A DNA stretch of 64,000 nucleotides from contig CAJTCV010000002.1 in the NCBI GenBank assembly GCA_910574805.1, positions 62,001-126,000 on the forward strand, written 5' to 3'. The DNA is from Lachnospiraceae bacterium (GTDB lineage Bacteria; Bacillota; Clostridia; Lachnospirales; Lachnospiraceae). The stretch's first letter is position 1. Each line of letters opens with the position of its first letter. Below the pieces are notes generated by a model. That model did no database searches, had not been told where the DNA came from, and worked only from the letters and a program-made list of their open reading frames with translations. Below, piece after piece: positions 28,513-38,049 of the stretch. The translations under genes and the position numbers were made by a program.

Positions 28513-29724
28513 TCAGGCATTCTTCAAAATGAATTTCTGATAAATGGTATTGACGATAACGCCGATAGCATTGTCTCCGGACACGTTGCAGGCAGTGCCG
28601 AAGGAGTCCTGCGTGATGTAGAGCGCCACCATAATGGCACAGATCGGCCCGTCCGGATTGCCTGCCTCCGGTCCAAAGATCATGTAGAGGAAAGGCAGTG
28701 CGGTCATGATGGAACCGCCCGGAGCGCCCGGAGAGGCGACCATCGCCACGCCCAGGGTCATGATAAAGGGAACGACGGTCATCAGGCTGATGGGCAGATG
28801 ATTCATCAGGCATACGGCGGTCGCGCAGGCACAGATGGTGATCATGGAGCCTGCCATATGGATGTTGGCGCAGAGCGGCACCACAAAGTTGCGGATCTGT
28901 TCACAGACGCCGTCGGCGGCTGCGCACTGAAGATTGACCGGGATCGTAGCGGCGGAAGACTGGGTTCCAAGGGCAGTCGTATAACCGGGAATCTGGTTTT
29001 TGATCAGTGCCAGCGGATTCTTCCTGCTGACCGCGCCGGCGATACAGAACTGGATCACGATGCAGACCATGTGCATGAGGATCACGACCACAAATACTTT
29101 CCATAAGATTCCAAGAATCGCAAAGGTCTTGCCGGATCTGGTCATATCGGCAAAGGTTCCGCAGATGTAGAGCGGAAGCAGCGGGATGATGACTGTATGC
29201 AGAACCTTGTCGATGATTCCGGAGAAATCTTTGAACGCGTCATAAAGAGTATTGCCGATTTCTTTTCCTTTCATAGCGGACAGACAGAGCCCCAGGACAA
29301 AAGCCAGCACAACAGCGGACAGGGTATCCATGACCGGCGTGATGGTCAGGCTGAAATAGGACTCTACGGAGACGCCCGCAGTTGCCGCAATCTGTTCCAG
29401 CGCTTCGGCGCTCATGAAATGCGGAAACAGCGAAGAGGATACGAGATAGGAGCCGGATCCTGCGATCAGCGTGGACAGATAGGCCAGAAGAACGGTGACG
29501 ATCAGAAGCTTTCCTGCGCCCTGAGACAGATCTGCAATTCCCATGGTTACATACGCGAGGATCATGAGCGGTATGATAAATTTCAGAAACGTACTGAATA
29601 TGCCGGACAGGGTGACAACCAGACGGCAGACAGGCTCCGGCAGAAACTGTCCGATGAGGATACCGATGATGATCGCAATGATCAGTTTTGGAACAAGTCC
29701 CAGTTTCCATGTTCTTTCTTTCAT
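28513..29724 (-). CDS. dicarboxylate/amino acid:cation symporter (DAACS), probably serine uptake
   Basis: 403 residues with about eight helices plus re-entrant loops. The family motif regions are visible: 'ALGTQSSAATIPVNLQCA' (the Ser-rich HP1 hairpin) and 'ALYITQDSFGTACNVSGDNA' (TM8 region that binds substrate). The family imports glutamate, dicarboxylates, or serine/threonine (SstT branch). Being first in an operon with L-serine dehydratase, serine (or threonine) uptake is the likely job; this is inferred from context. Confidence 0.9.
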   Translation of the reverse strand: MKERTWKLGLVPKLIIAIIIGILIGQFLPEPVCRLVVTLSGIFSTFLKFIIPLMILAYVTMGIADLSQGAGKLLIVTVLLAYLSTLIAGSGSYLVSSSLFPHFMSAEALEQIAATAGVSVESYFSLTITPVMDTLSAVVLAFVLGLCLSAMKGKEIGNTLYDAFKDFSGIIDKVLHTVIIPLLPLYICGTFADMTRSGKTFAILGILWKVFVVVILMHMVCIVIQFCIAGAVSRKNPLALIKNQIPGYTTALGTQSSAATIPVNLQCAAADGVCEQIRNFVVPLCANIHMAGSMITICACATAVCLMNHLPISLMTVVPFIMTLGVAMVASPGAPGGSIMTALPFLYMIFGPEAGNPDGPICAIMVALYITQDSFGTACNVSGDNAIGVIVNTIYQKFILKNA

Positions 29725-29887
29725 TTGTAAATTCCCTCCTGTACATCAATCTCTTTTCCATTATCTTTCAACGATTGACGTTTTTGTATTCTTATTGTAT
29801 CATGACAGTATATATAAATCAAATTCACTGTTTTTATAATATCATTGAAAAATTTTCATAATAAAGCGGAGGAAAAGGGGGAATTTT

Positions 29888-30769
29888 ATGGAAATCAGAC
29901 AGCTGATTACCTTTGTGAAGATCGTTCAGATGAAGAGCTTTTCCAGAGCGGCGGCTGATCTGGGCTATTCCCAGTCGGCAGTGACCGTGCAGATCCGTCT
30001 GCTGGAGCAGGAGCTGAATATCCGCCTGTTTGACCGGATCGGAAAGCAGGTGGAGCTGACAGGACAGGGAAAGCGGTTCCTTGGCTATGCCCATAATATT
30101 CTTCAGGAGGTGAACCGGGCAAAGCTTTCTCTGACAGACGAGGGAGAGCTGGTCAATCCGCTTCATATCGGCACCATCGAGTCTCTGTGCTTTTCCAGGC
30201 TTCCGCTGATCCTTCGTTATTTTCAGGAGCATTATCCCGGGGTATCGGTCCGTATTACGACGTCGTCGCCGGAGGAGCTGATCGAGATGATGGAGAAAAA
30301 CCGTCTGGACCTGATCTACATACTGGACGAGCCGCGTTATCATAACAACTGGAACAAGGTCATGGAGAGCCGGGAGGAGATGGTATTTGTCACGTCCCCG
30401 GACGCTTCACCGGCTTCCGAAAAGGCGCTGTGCGTGGAAGACCTTCTGACAGAACCTTTCTTTCTCACAGAAAAAAATGCCAATTACCGGAGGTCTCTGG
30501 ACCGGTTCCTCGCTTCCAAAAATCTGGTGCTGACTCCGGCCCTGGAGATCAGCAATACGGAGTTTATCATAAAGATGCTCCGGGGCGGCCGCGGCGTCTC
30601 GTTTCTGCCGTATTTTGCAGTCAGGGAAAATGTGGAAAAGGGAGAATTAAAGCTGTTGAATGTGACGGACTTTCATGTCTTTATGTACCGCCAGATCTTC
30701 TATCACAAAGATAAATGGAAAACCAGGGAGATGGAGGAATTCATCCGACTGGCAGCGCAGGAGCCATAG
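29888..30769 (+). CDS. LysR-family transcriptional regulator
   Basis: N-terminal winged HTH ('IRQLITFVKIVQMKSFSRAA', 'DLGYSQSAVTVQIRLLEQEL', 'RLFDRIGKQVELTGQGK') and an ~200-residue effector-binding domain. 293 residues, full length. It is transcribed away from the serine symporter/dehydratase operon, with 163 bases between the two starts; this is the classic LysR arrangement and predicts control of that operon, with serine or a product as effector. The intergenic stretch is very AT-rich. Confidence 0.93.
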   Translation: MEIRQLITFVKIVQMKSFSRAAADLGYSQSAVTVQIRLLEQELNIRLFDRIGKQVELTGQGKRFLGYAHNILQEVNRAKLSLTDEGELVNPLHIGTIESLCFSRLPLILRYFQEHYPGVSVRITTSSPEELIEMMEKNRLDLIYILDEPRYHNNWNKVMESREEMVFVTSPDASPASEKALCVEDLLTEPFFLTEKNANYRRSLDRFLASKNLVLTPALEISNTEFIIKMLRGGRGVSFLPYFAVRENVEKGELKLLNVTDFHVFMYRQIFYHKDKWKTREMEEFIRLAAQEP

Positions 30770-30795
30770 GAGGGATTGCTGCATCCGGCGAAGAG

Positions 30796-30824
30796 GGAAC
30801 TGTTGTTAAAATGGTTCCTTTTTT
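30796..30824 (+). terminator. weak intrinsic terminator after lysR gene
   Basis: GGAAC (30796-30800) pairs with GTTCC (30814-30818), followed by six T. The stem is short, so it may be leaky. Confidence 0.5.
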
Positions 30825-30932
30825 CACAGATCATACACAGTTTCTTTCAGGTACATTTCAGGAAGTACACCTATAATGGCATCATGGTATGAAACAGTCA
30901 TCGGAAGATAATCGTCAGCAGTGGAGGGCAGT

Positions 30933-31223
30933 ATGGAGATAAATAACGTCACGAACACCGTCGCCTGGATGCGGAGCATGCAGTATGAGATGCAGCAGGA
31001 GGAACCAGATGGGGAAGACACGATATTACAGGAAGTAAAAACAGAGGAAACAGAGGCGGACCTGGATCGGATTGATTTTCAGGAAGGAGATCAGGCGCTT
31101 ACACAGATCCGACAAAGACACGGGAAGGGTGTCTATGAGACGGTGGAGGACGACCCGGCGCTGGCATGGTCTGTGAAGGGACAGACGTACCCGTCAGCCG
31201 TGCGTGTGGACCGGAGCGTGTGA
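30933..31223 (+). CDS. small hypothetical acidic protein
   Basis: ATG 30933 follows GGAGGG (30923-30928) closely; an in-frame GTG at 30921 overlaps that site. The ~96-residue product is acidic and helical at its start ('VAWMRSMQYEMQQEEPDGED') and has no signal peptide. Not recognised. It ends 24 bases before the next regulator gene, so it is probably the first gene of the two-component/efflux operon and may be an accessory protein. Confidence 0.55.
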   Translation: MEINNVTNTVAWMRSMQYEMQQEEPDGEDTILQEVKTEETEADLDRIDFQEGDQALTQIRQRHGKGVYETVEDDPALAWSVKGQTYPSAVRVDRSV

Positions 31224-31247
31224 GCGTTCATGGAGGGAGAAAAGAGA

Positions 31248-31925
31248 ATGCGTATTCTGATAGCGGAAGATGAGGCGGAGTTGGCCAAAGGCCTGAAATT
31301 TCTGCTGGAAAAACATAAATTTTCGGTGGATGCGGTACATAACGGAAGGGACGCGCTGGATTATTTTCATACGGCGGAGTATGACGCGGTGGTGCTGGAC
31401 ATCATGATGCCGGAGCTAAACGGTCTGGAAGTATTAAGGAAGATCCGGAAAGAGGGTTCCGGCGTTCCGGTCATGATGCTCACGGCCAAAGGGGAGATCG
31501 AGGACCGGGTGGAGGGTCTGGAAGCCGGAGCGGACGACTATCTTCCCAAGCCCTTTTCCACCCGGGAGTTTGTCGCGAGGGTCCGGGCATTGGTCCGCAG
31601 AAACGCCGGTTATGTCAATACCGTGCTGTCTTTTGGAAACGTACGGCTGGACTGCAGATGTTATGAGCTTTTGACCGATACTGCTTCCGTGCGGCTCAAC
31701 AATAAGGAATATCAGCTGATGGAGCTGTTTTTCCGGCACCCCCGCCTGGTTTTTTCCACAGAACATCTGATGGACCGGATCTGGGGGAGAGATTCCGAGG
31801 CGGGCGTGGATGTGGTGTGGACCTACATCGGCTTCCTGCGCAGGAAATTAAAGCAGCTGGACGGCAATATTGAGATTCGGACCGTCCGGGGAGCGGGCTA
31901 TTGTCTGGAGGAACAGACATGCTGA
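31248..31925 (+). CDS. OmpR-family response regulator
   Basis: 225 residues from ATG 31248, after GGAGGGAGA. Receiver: 'RILIAEDEAELAKGL', phospho-Asp in 'AVVLDIMMPELNGLEVL', Thr in 'MMLTAKG', Lys in 'YLPKPFS'. DNA-binding winged helix at the C-terminus ('VRLNNKEYQLMELFF', 'WTYIGFLRRKLKQLDG'). The stop overlaps the kinase start by seven bases. It should regulate the efflux genes that follow. Confidence 0.93.
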   Translation: MRILIAEDEAELAKGLKFLLEKHKFSVDAVHNGRDALDYFHTAEYDAVVLDIMMPELNGLEVLRKIRKEGSGVPVMMLTAKGEIEDRVEGLEAGADDYLPKPFSTREFVARVRALVRRNAGYVNTVLSFGNVRLDCRCYELLTDTASVRLNNKEYQLMELFFRHPRLVFSTEHLMDRIWGRDSEAGVDVVWTYIGFLRRKLKQLDGNIEIRTVRGAGYCLEEQTC

Positions 31926-33148
31926 GAAAACTAAGGGAACGATTTATTCTCTCGGCGATGGCGGCTTTTGGGATCGTGATGCTCATGCTGGTGGCCGGGA
32001 TCAACGCGCTCAATTATAAAGTGACGGTGGACCGGCAGGATGACATGCTGGCCGGGATCATGGAATATGAACAGATCAGGGAATCCAGGCCGCCCGGGGA
32101 CAAGCCGCCGATGATCTCCGATATGCCCTGGGCAGATGGTCCGGAGGCGGACTTTACGACGCGTTTTTTTGTTGTGCACTGCAACGGGGAGGGACAGCTT
32201 ATGGACATTTTCCATGAGCATATCTCTTCGGTGGATCAGGAAGAGATTCGGCAGGAGGCGGAGCGGATCCTGTCCGGGCACCGGGAAAAGGGTTACTGGA
32301 AGGACTACCGGTATATGGTAAGGCAGGAGGACGCCGGAGTTACGATCATCTTTTTGAATGTATTCCGCGAGCAGCGCCTGATCCGGTCGCTGTTCTGGGT
32401 ATCCGTCGTGACGGCACTTCTCAGTTTCTGTGTTGTCCTGGCGTTGACCGTGTTCTTTTCCGGCAGGGCGATCCGTCCTTATCTTCGAAATATCGAACGG
32501 CAGAAGCGGTTTATCACCGACGCCGGGCATGAACTGAAGACGCCCCTTACGTCGATCTCCACCAGCGCGGATATCCTCGAGATGGAGCTGGAGGGAGACG
32601 AGTGGGTTGAAAATATCAAGAAGCAGACGGCCAGGATGACGCGTCTGGTCAGCGACCTGGTGGCGCTGTCAAGGCTGGATGAGGAGACGCCGTTTCCTGA
32701 GAAGGCGGAGTTCTCCATAAGCGACGCGGCCTGGGAGACGGCGGAGGCTTTTGGAGCAGCGGCTCAGGCAAAGGGGAAGACCTGTATGCAGCAGATTGAG
32801 GAAAATCTGAGATTTACGGGAGACCGGGCTGCGATCCAGCGCCTGCTGTCGATCCTGCTGGACAATGCGGTCCGTTATGGGGCAGAGGGCGGCGAGATCC
32901 GTCTGGAAGTCTTCCGCAGGCATAACCGGATTTATCTTATGGTGTCCAATCCGTGCGACGTAGAGAAAATTCCGGATCTGAACCGCCTGTTCGACCGGTT
33001 CTACCGCCCGGATGAAGCCCGTTCTTCGGACGCCGGCGGGACGGGGATCGGTCTGTCCATGGCCAGAGCCATCGCAGAGGCCCATGGAGGGAAGATCACG
33101 GCGGAAAGCAGAGACGGCAGGATCATCATTTTCAAAGTGGTTCTATAG
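31919..33148 (+). CDS. sensor histidine kinase
   Basis: ATG 31919 follows GGAGGAACAG. Two membrane helices (about residues 12-35 and 160-185) enclose an extracellular sensor of ~125 residues. HisKA: 'FITDAGHELKTPLTSISTSA'; HATPase: 'LLSILLDNAVRYGAEGGEI' and 'GGTGIGLSMARAIAEAHGG'. 409 residues. Cognate of the overlapping response regulator; the downstream MacAB-like pump suggests it senses an envelope-acting compound. Confidence 0.92.
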   Translation: MLRKLRERFILSAMAAFGIVMLMLVAGINALNYKVTVDRQDDMLAGIMEYEQIRESRPPGDKPPMISDMPWADGPEADFTTRFFVVHCNGEGQLMDIFHEHISSVDQEEIRQEAERILSGHREKGYWKDYRYMVRQEDAGVTIIFLNVFREQRLIRSLFWVSVVTALLSFCVVLALTVFFSGRAIRPYLRNIERQKRFITDAGHELKTPLTSISTSADILEMELEGDEWVENIKKQTARMTRLVSDLVALSRLDEETPFPEKAEFSISDAAWETAEAFGAAAQAKGKTCMQQIEENLRFTGDRAAIQRLLSILLDNAVRYGAEGGEIRLEVFRRHNRIYLMVSNPCDVEKIPDLNRLFDRFYRPDEARSSDAGGTGIGLSMARAIAEAHGGKITAESRDGRIIIFKVVL

Positions 33149-33161
33149 AAGGAGACAGAAT

Positions 33162-34739
33162 ATGAAGACGGCATTATTAAAAGGAAAGAACAGATGGCTG
33201 CTGGCGGCAGTGCTGGTGATCGCGGCCGCCGCGGTTTTTATCGGATATCGTATGATCCGTCTGCGCAGGAACGCGCAGGCGGTGCGGGAAGCCATGAATA
33301 CGGTGGAGACAGTCCAGGCGGTCCGGCAGAATCTGATCGAGTCCATCAGCGTGACCGGGACAATCGCCAGCGCGGATGCCCGGGACGTATCGGCCAGCGC
33401 AAAGGACGTCAAGGTGCTTCAGGTCAATTATGAGGAGGGAGACTACGTGAATGCGGGAGACGTGATCGTAGTCCTGGACTCGTCGGATCTGGAGCGGAGC
33501 CTTTCACAGGCCCGGAACAGTCAGGCGCTAAGTGAATATAAGGAAAATAAATCCATTGAGACGGCTTCCAGAAGTTACTCAGAGGCGGTGGAGGACGGTA
33601 CGGATGAGTATGAGACCGCCGTCAGGGAGGAGGCGGACGCCAAAGAAGCGCTGCAGGAGGCCGGAGCGGATGTGAATGAGACCGCTGACTCCCTCAAGAG
33701 ACAGGAAGAGCGGCTGGGAGAGGCGAAGGAGGCGCTGGCGGCCATCCTTCCGGAGCAGTATGAAGGCGGGGCGGAGTCTCAGGCGTATCAGGATGCGGTT
33801 GCGGCGGCAGAGCGGGCGGTATCGGAAGCTCAGGCGGAATATACGTCCAGGCACCAGGCATACAACGCGGCTGCGGAAGCGGAGGAGAAAGCGGCGGACG
33901 CCTACGAGAAGGCTTCGGAAAATCTGTCGGACGCCTCCAGAAAGAACGACCGGAATATCACCAGCGCGGCGGACTCTCTGGAACAGGCGCAGATGGAGCA
34001 CGCTTATTCCAACGACAGCAGCCAGAAGACCATCGAAAACTATGAGGAACAGATCCGAAGCTGCACGGTGACGGCGCCGATCTCCGGCGTGATCACGGCC
34101 ATGCATGCGGCGGAAGGAGATACGTATCAGGGAGAGGGAAATGTCCTGTTCAGCGTGGCGGATCAGGAACATTTCATCGTGTCGGCCAGTGTGGATGAGT
34201 ATGACATCAGCAGCATTTCCAAAGATATATCGGCGGCAGTCATCGTGGAAGCGCTGGGCGATGAGGAACTTCCGGCGACGGTTTCTTTTGTGTCGCCGAC
34301 GGTGACGGAGTCCAGCATGGGGAGCTCTTCCTACGGGGTGGAGATCGCGCTGGATGAGGCCAATACGGATCTTCGGATCGGTATGACGGCAAAGGCCAGT
34401 ATCGTACTGGATGCGGTCTATGACGTGCTGACCGTGCCCTACGACTGCGTGACAACCGATGAGGAAGGAAATGCTTCGGTGACCGTGGACCAGAACGGAG
34501 AACGGACGGAAGTTCCGGTAACCGTTGGTATGCAAGGAGACTATTATGTGGAGGTGTCCGGTGAGGGGCTGGAGGAAGGCATGATGGTCTGCTATACGAA
34601 TCCCATGACCGGCGCTGCCTCCGGCGGGGAGCTGCCGGAGGGTGATTCATCGTTTCCGATGCCCGGCGGCATGGGAGGAAGTTCCGTCGGAGGTCCGGGC
34701 GGAGGAATGCCCGGCGGAGGTCCCGGAGGAGGTTTTTAA
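33162..34739 (+). CDS. efflux membrane-fusion protein (MacA/HlyD-like) with long coiled coil
   Basis: From ATG 33162 (after GAAGGAGA): one N-terminal membrane helix ('WLLAAVLVIAAAAVFIGYRM'), a lipoyl-like half ('ISVTGTIASADARDVSASAK', 'VNAGDVIVVLDSSDL'), a very long Glu/Ala-rich coiled coil (about residues 115-300), the second lipoyl half ('TVTAPISGVITAMHAAEGDT') and a beta-barrel. The coiled coil is longer than in most Gram-positive homologues. The tail is almost pure Gly/Pro/Met ('GGGMPGGGPGGGF'). It links the MacB-type pump to the outside. 525 residues. Confidence 0.9.
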   Translation: MKTALLKGKNRWLLAAVLVIAAAAVFIGYRMIRLRRNAQAVREAMNTVETVQAVRQNLIESISVTGTIASADARDVSASAKDVKVLQVNYEEGDYVNAGDVIVVLDSSDLERSLSQARNSQALSEYKENKSIETASRSYSEAVEDGTDEYETAVREEADAKEALQEAGADVNETADSLKRQEERLGEAKEALAAILPEQYEGGAESQAYQDAVAAAERAVSEAQAEYTSRHQAYNAAAEAEEKAADAYEKASENLSDASRKNDRNITSAADSLEQAQMEHAYSNDSSQKTIENYEEQIRSCTVTAPISGVITAMHAAEGDTYQGEGNVLFSVADQEHFIVSASVDEYDISSISKDISAAVIVEALGDEELPATVSFVSPTVTESSMGSSSYGVEIALDEANTDLRIGMTAKASIVLDAVYDVLTVPYDCVTTDEEGNASVTVDQNGERTEVPVTVGMQGDYYVEVSGEGLEEGMMVCYTNPMTGAASGGELPEGDSSFPMPGGMGGSSVGGPGGGMPGGGPGGGF

Positions 34740-34756
34740 GACGGAGGAGGTAGTTT

Positions 34757-35461
34757 ATGAAGTCAAAAACGGTCATCGACCTGAAGGGAATCATAAAACG
34801 GTTCTATGTGGGAATGTCCAATGAACTGGAGATCCTCCACGGCATCGACCTGCAGGTCCATGAGGGAGAATTTGTCTCCATCGTAGGAGCTTCCGGCTCC
34901 GGGAAGACCACGATGATGAATATTATAGGAGTGTTGGACCGGCCCACGGAAGGGAACTATACGCTGGATGGCGTGGACGTCGCCCGTGCAAAGGACCGGG
35001 AGCTGTCGCTGATCCGGAACCAGAAGATCGGTTTTGTATTCCAGACCTACAATCTGATCGGCCGGACCAGCGCTCTGAAAAATGTAGAGCTTCCCATGCT
35101 CTATGCAGGGCTTGGAAAAAGGGAGCGCAGCGAGAGAGGAAAGGAATTGCTTGAGATGGTGGGAATGGAGAGCCGCTTTGACCACAATCCGGATGAACTG
35201 TCCGGAGGGCAGAAGCAGCGGGTCGCCATTGCCCGGGCCATGGCAAACGATCCGTCCATCATCCTGGCCGACGAGCCTACCGGGGCGCTGGATTCCCGGA
35301 CCGGGCGGATGATCATGGATATTTTCCACAGACTGAATCAGGAACAGAAAAAGACCATCGTCCTCATCACCCATTCCCAGGAGCTGGCGGAGGAGACCGG
35401 GCGGATCGTGACGCTAAAGGATGGGGAGGTCGTGGGAGAAAGGAGGGGAAACGGTTGTTAG
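34757..35461 (+). CDS. ABC transporter ATP-binding protein (MacB type)
   Basis: 234 residues: Walker A 'GASGSGKTT', Q-loop '[10 protein letters not shown]', signature '[15 protein letters not shown]', Walker B '[13 protein letters not shown]', switch His 'LITHSQE'. GGAGGAGG lies before ATG 34757. The stop overlaps the permease start by seven bases, so the two subunits are coupled in translation. Together with the fusion protein upstream it forms a MacAB-like exporter. Confidence 0.94.
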   Translation: MKSKTVIDLKGIIKRFYVGMSNELEILHGIDLQVHEGEFVSIVGASGSGKTTMMNIIGVLDRPTEGNYTLDGVDVARAKDRELSLIRNQKIGFVFQTYNLIGRTSALKNVELPMLYAGLGKRERSERGKELLEMVGMESRFDHNPDELSGGQKQRVAIARAMANDPSIILADEPTGALDSRTGRMIMDIFHRLNQEQKKTIVLITHSQELAEETGRIVTLKDGEVVGERRGNGC

Positions 35462-36747
35462 TATGGGAAAATATTCTGCTGGCCTTTCACAGCCTGCGGG
35501 CCAATAAGATGCGTTCCCTTCTGACCATGCTGGGGATCATCATCGGGATCGCGTCCGTCATCGCGATCATGACCCTGGGCGATTCCATCAGCAGTTCCGT
35601 GACCGACTCCATGGCTTCCATGGGCGCCAACAATATCACCATGGGAGTGAGGCAGAAGAGTTCCGCCACGGAGACGACGGACAGCGGCATGACCTTTTCC
35701 TTCGGACCGCGGATGGCGCAGCCGACGGAGGAGGACTATATCACGGAGGAGATGCTTTACGACCTTTCCTCCCGCTATGAGGAGGCGATCGAAGGATTTT
35801 CCCTGCAGGAGATGGTGGGCAGCGGGACGGCCAGACAGGGCGCCCTGTACGCTTACGTCAGTGCGGTGGGCGTCAATGAGGTCAGCCTGGAGAATACGGA
35901 CCTTACGCTGCTTTCAGGCCGTCTGCTCACCGAAAGGGATCAGCAGGAAGGCAGAAAGGTGGCGCTGGCTTCGGATCTGCTGGTTGAACAGATGTTCGAC
36001 GGCGACAACTCCGGCGCCATCGGAAAGACGCTGGATGTGCTGTTTGACGACCGGTATTACAGCTACACGATTGTGGGCGTCTATGAATACGAGGCGTCCG
36101 ATATGGGATTTTCCAGCAGTTCGGATGAGGATACGGAGACGACCCTTTACCTGCCCCTTCAGGCCGCCAGAAATCAGACCCACAACACCTCAGGTTACCG
36201 TCAGCTCACGATCCTGACGGCTTCCGGTGTAAGTGCGTCGGATTTTGGGGAGGAGGTACAGGAGTATATGAACCGCCGCTGGTACGGCAGCAACGAAAGC
36301 TTTGAGATCAATGCCATGAGTATGGAATCGGTCATCGAGAGCATGACGGAGATGCTGTCCACCGTATCCCTGGCCATCGCCGCCATCGCCGGGATCTCCC
36401 TGCTGGTGGGCGGGATCGGAGTGATGAACATTATGCTGGTCTCCATCACGGAGCGCACCAGGGAGATCGGCACGCGCAAGGCGCTGGGGGCGGCCAACGG
36501 TTCCATAAGGCTTCAGTTTATCATGGAGGCGGTGGTGATCTGCCTGATCGGAGGCGCCATCGGCATTCTCCTTGGCATCGGCATCGCGGCCGCGGCCACA
36601 AGCCTCATGGGATATGCGGTGAGTCCTTCCGTACCGGGCATCCTGCTGTCCGTCAGCTTTTCCGTCTTTATCGGCGTCTTCTTCGGATATTATCCGGCGA
36701 ACAAGGCAGCGAAGATGAACCCGATCGAGGCGCTGCGGTATGAATAG
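35455..36747 (+). CDS. ABC transporter permease (MacB type, FtsX family)
   Basis: Starts at TTG 35455 behind AGGAGGGG. One N-terminal helix ('LLTMLGIIIGIASVIAIMTL'), a periplasm-type extracellular domain of ~240 residues, then three helices with 'GGIGVMNIMLVSITERTREI' and 'GTRKALGAANGSIRLQF', the FtsX coupling region. 430 residues. This is the standard four-helix MacB layout without a fused ATPase, as in Gram-positive bacteria. It is followed by a strong terminator. Confidence 0.93.
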   Translation: MLVWENILLAFHSLRANKMRSLLTMLGIIIGIASVIAIMTLGDSISSSVTDSMASMGANNITMGVRQKSSATETTDSGMTFSFGPRMAQPTEEDYITEEMLYDLSSRYEEAIEGFSLQEMVGSGTARQGALYAYVSAVGVNEVSLENTDLTLLSGRLLTERDQQEGRKVALASDLLVEQMFDGDNSGAIGKTLDVLFDDRYYSYTIVGVYEYEASDMGFSSSSDEDTETTLYLPLQAARNQTHNTSGYRQLTILTASGVSASDFGEEVQEYMNRRWYGSNESFEINAMSMESVIESMTEMLSTVSLAIAAIAGISLLVGGIGVMNIMLVSITERTREIGTRKALGAANGSIRLQFIMEAVVICLIGGAIGILLGIGIAAAATSLMGYAVSPSVPGILLSVSFSVFIGVFFGYYPANKAAKMNPIEALRYE

Positions 36748-36790
36748 GGTTTGAAAATAGATTCTGCCCGGTACAGACACGGGCGCATGG

Positions 36791-36820
36791 ACCGGCCAGG
36801 AACAATCCTGGCCGGTGTTT
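36791..36820 (+). terminator. intrinsic terminator after efflux operon
   Basis: Perfect 11-bp stem ACCGGCCAGGA/TCCTGGCCGGT with a 4-base loop, then GTTTT. Confidence 0.88.
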
Positions 36821-37070
36821 TACGCTCTTTTTCCGGTCATTCGACCAATTTTTTCGAAAAATTTTCTTTATTTCCGTCAGTATATCAAGAACGTACGTTT
36901 GTATAACTGGAGGTGTTTGGAAAGAAAACTATTTACTTTACAAATGTTAGGTCCCATGGGGAAAAAAGATAATTTAAAAAATGGTGGACGTTTTTCATTT
37001 TTTTTATAATAAACACATCAAAAGAATCGCTTTCCAAAACGAACATTTAGCACTGAAAGGAGCTGAAAAA
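36821..37070 (+). promoter_or_regulatory. 250-bp AT-rich leader with likely promoter
   Basis: No gene is visible. TATAAT at 37005-37010 is a good -10 box with no convincing -35. A second ribosome-binding-like GGAGGTG at 36911 is not followed by a reading frame worth calling. It probably holds the promoter of the catabolic cluster that starts at 37071. Confidence 0.45.
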
Positions 37071-38030
37071 ATGAAGCACAACGTTCTTCTGGTGGAACCC
37101 ACCATCAAACCAAACGGCGTGAAAATCCTTACGGATCAGAGTAATGTCTTTATGGCGCCTGACGGGAAACCGGAAACTTTGATCCGCTGTATCAACGAAC
37201 ACCAGTGCGAGGCAATCTGCACCCGGGTGGAGCAGATGACGGCGGAAGTGATCGGCGCATGCCCCACCTTAAAAGTGATCGGGCAGCACGGCATCGGTCT
37301 GGACAACATCGACCTTCCCGCCGCGACGGCACATCAGGTAAAAGTACTCAATGTCCCGGACAGCAGCCACATCACTGTGGCAGAACACGCGTTCACCTTT
37401 GTGCTGGCCTGCAGCCGTTCTCTGAAGATCAACGACAAGAGCGTACGGGACAATACGTGGGCCACCAAAGACCAGCGGCAGACCCACGATGTCATGGGCA
37501 AGACTTTGCTGATCGTCGGCCTTGGGCGGATCGGCCGGGCGCTGGCGGTACGGGCGCAGGCATTTGATATGGAAGTCATCGCCTATGACACCTATGTACC
37601 CTCCGGCGTCGGAACCCAGATCGGCGTGGAGATGATCGACAACCTGGAGGAGGCTCTTGGCAGGGCAGACTTTGTGTCTTTGCATACCCCTTTGACTCCG
37701 GAGACAAAAGGCATGTTCTCGGACGCACAGTTTGAGGCCATGAAAGACAGCGCATATTTTATCAACTGCGGCCGTGGTCCGGTGTGTGACGAAAAGGCCC
37801 TGATCAAAGCGCTGCAGGAGCATAAGATTGCCGGAGCAGGGCTGGACTGTCTGGAACAGGAACCGCCGGAAGCGGACAATCCTCTTTTCCGGTTTGATAA
37901 TGTACTGTTCACGCCCCACATCGCAGGCAACACCATCGAAGCTTCCATGCGGTGTTCCGAAATCCTCGCCACGACCGTCCTAAAAGCCCTTGACGGGGAA
38001 GAAACCTACAACTGGGTCAACAAATTTTAA
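37071..38030 (+). CDS. D-2-hydroxyacid dehydrogenase (phosphoglycerate dehydrogenase-like)
   Basis: 319 residues from ATG 37071 (after AAAGGAGCTG). NAD-binding 'LLIVGLGRIGRALAVRAQAF', substrate/catalytic Arg in 'INCGRGPVCDEKALI', Glu in 'LDCLEQEPPEADN' and catalytic His in 'FTPHIAGNTIEAS'. It lacks the ACT domain of biosynthetic SerA, so it is the short form that reversibly oxidises a D-2-hydroxyacid to a 2-oxoacid with NAD. Its cluster with DapA-family aldolases and a LarA-like gene suggests a catabolic job, not serine synthesis. Confidence 0.88.
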   Translation: MKHNVLLVEPTIKPNGVKILTDQSNVFMAPDGKPETLIRCINEHQCEAICTRVEQMTAEVIGACPTLKVIGQHGIGLDNIDLPAATAHQVKVLNVPDSSHITVAEHAFTFVLACSRSLKINDKSVRDNTWATKDQRQTHDVMGKTLLIVGLGRIGRALAVRAQAFDMEVIAYDTYVPSGVGTQIGVEMIDNLEEALGRADFVSLHTPLTPETKGMFSDAQFEAMKDSAYFINCGRGPVCDEKALIKALQEHKIAGAGLDCLEQEPPEADNPLFRFDNVLFTPHIAGNTIEASMRCSEILATTVLKALDGEETYNWVNKF

Positions 38031-38049
38031 TGATAAAGGAGAGATTAGT

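Noticed and set aside
28487-28813. N-terminal extension of the serine dehydratase beta subunit
   Set aside because: Overlaps the symporter gene; the family starts exactly at ATG 28486.
33012-33161. In-frame extension of the membrane-fusion protein
   Set aside because: It overlaps the end of the histidine kinase gene in another frame; ATG 33162 has a good binding site and starts the signal-anchor.
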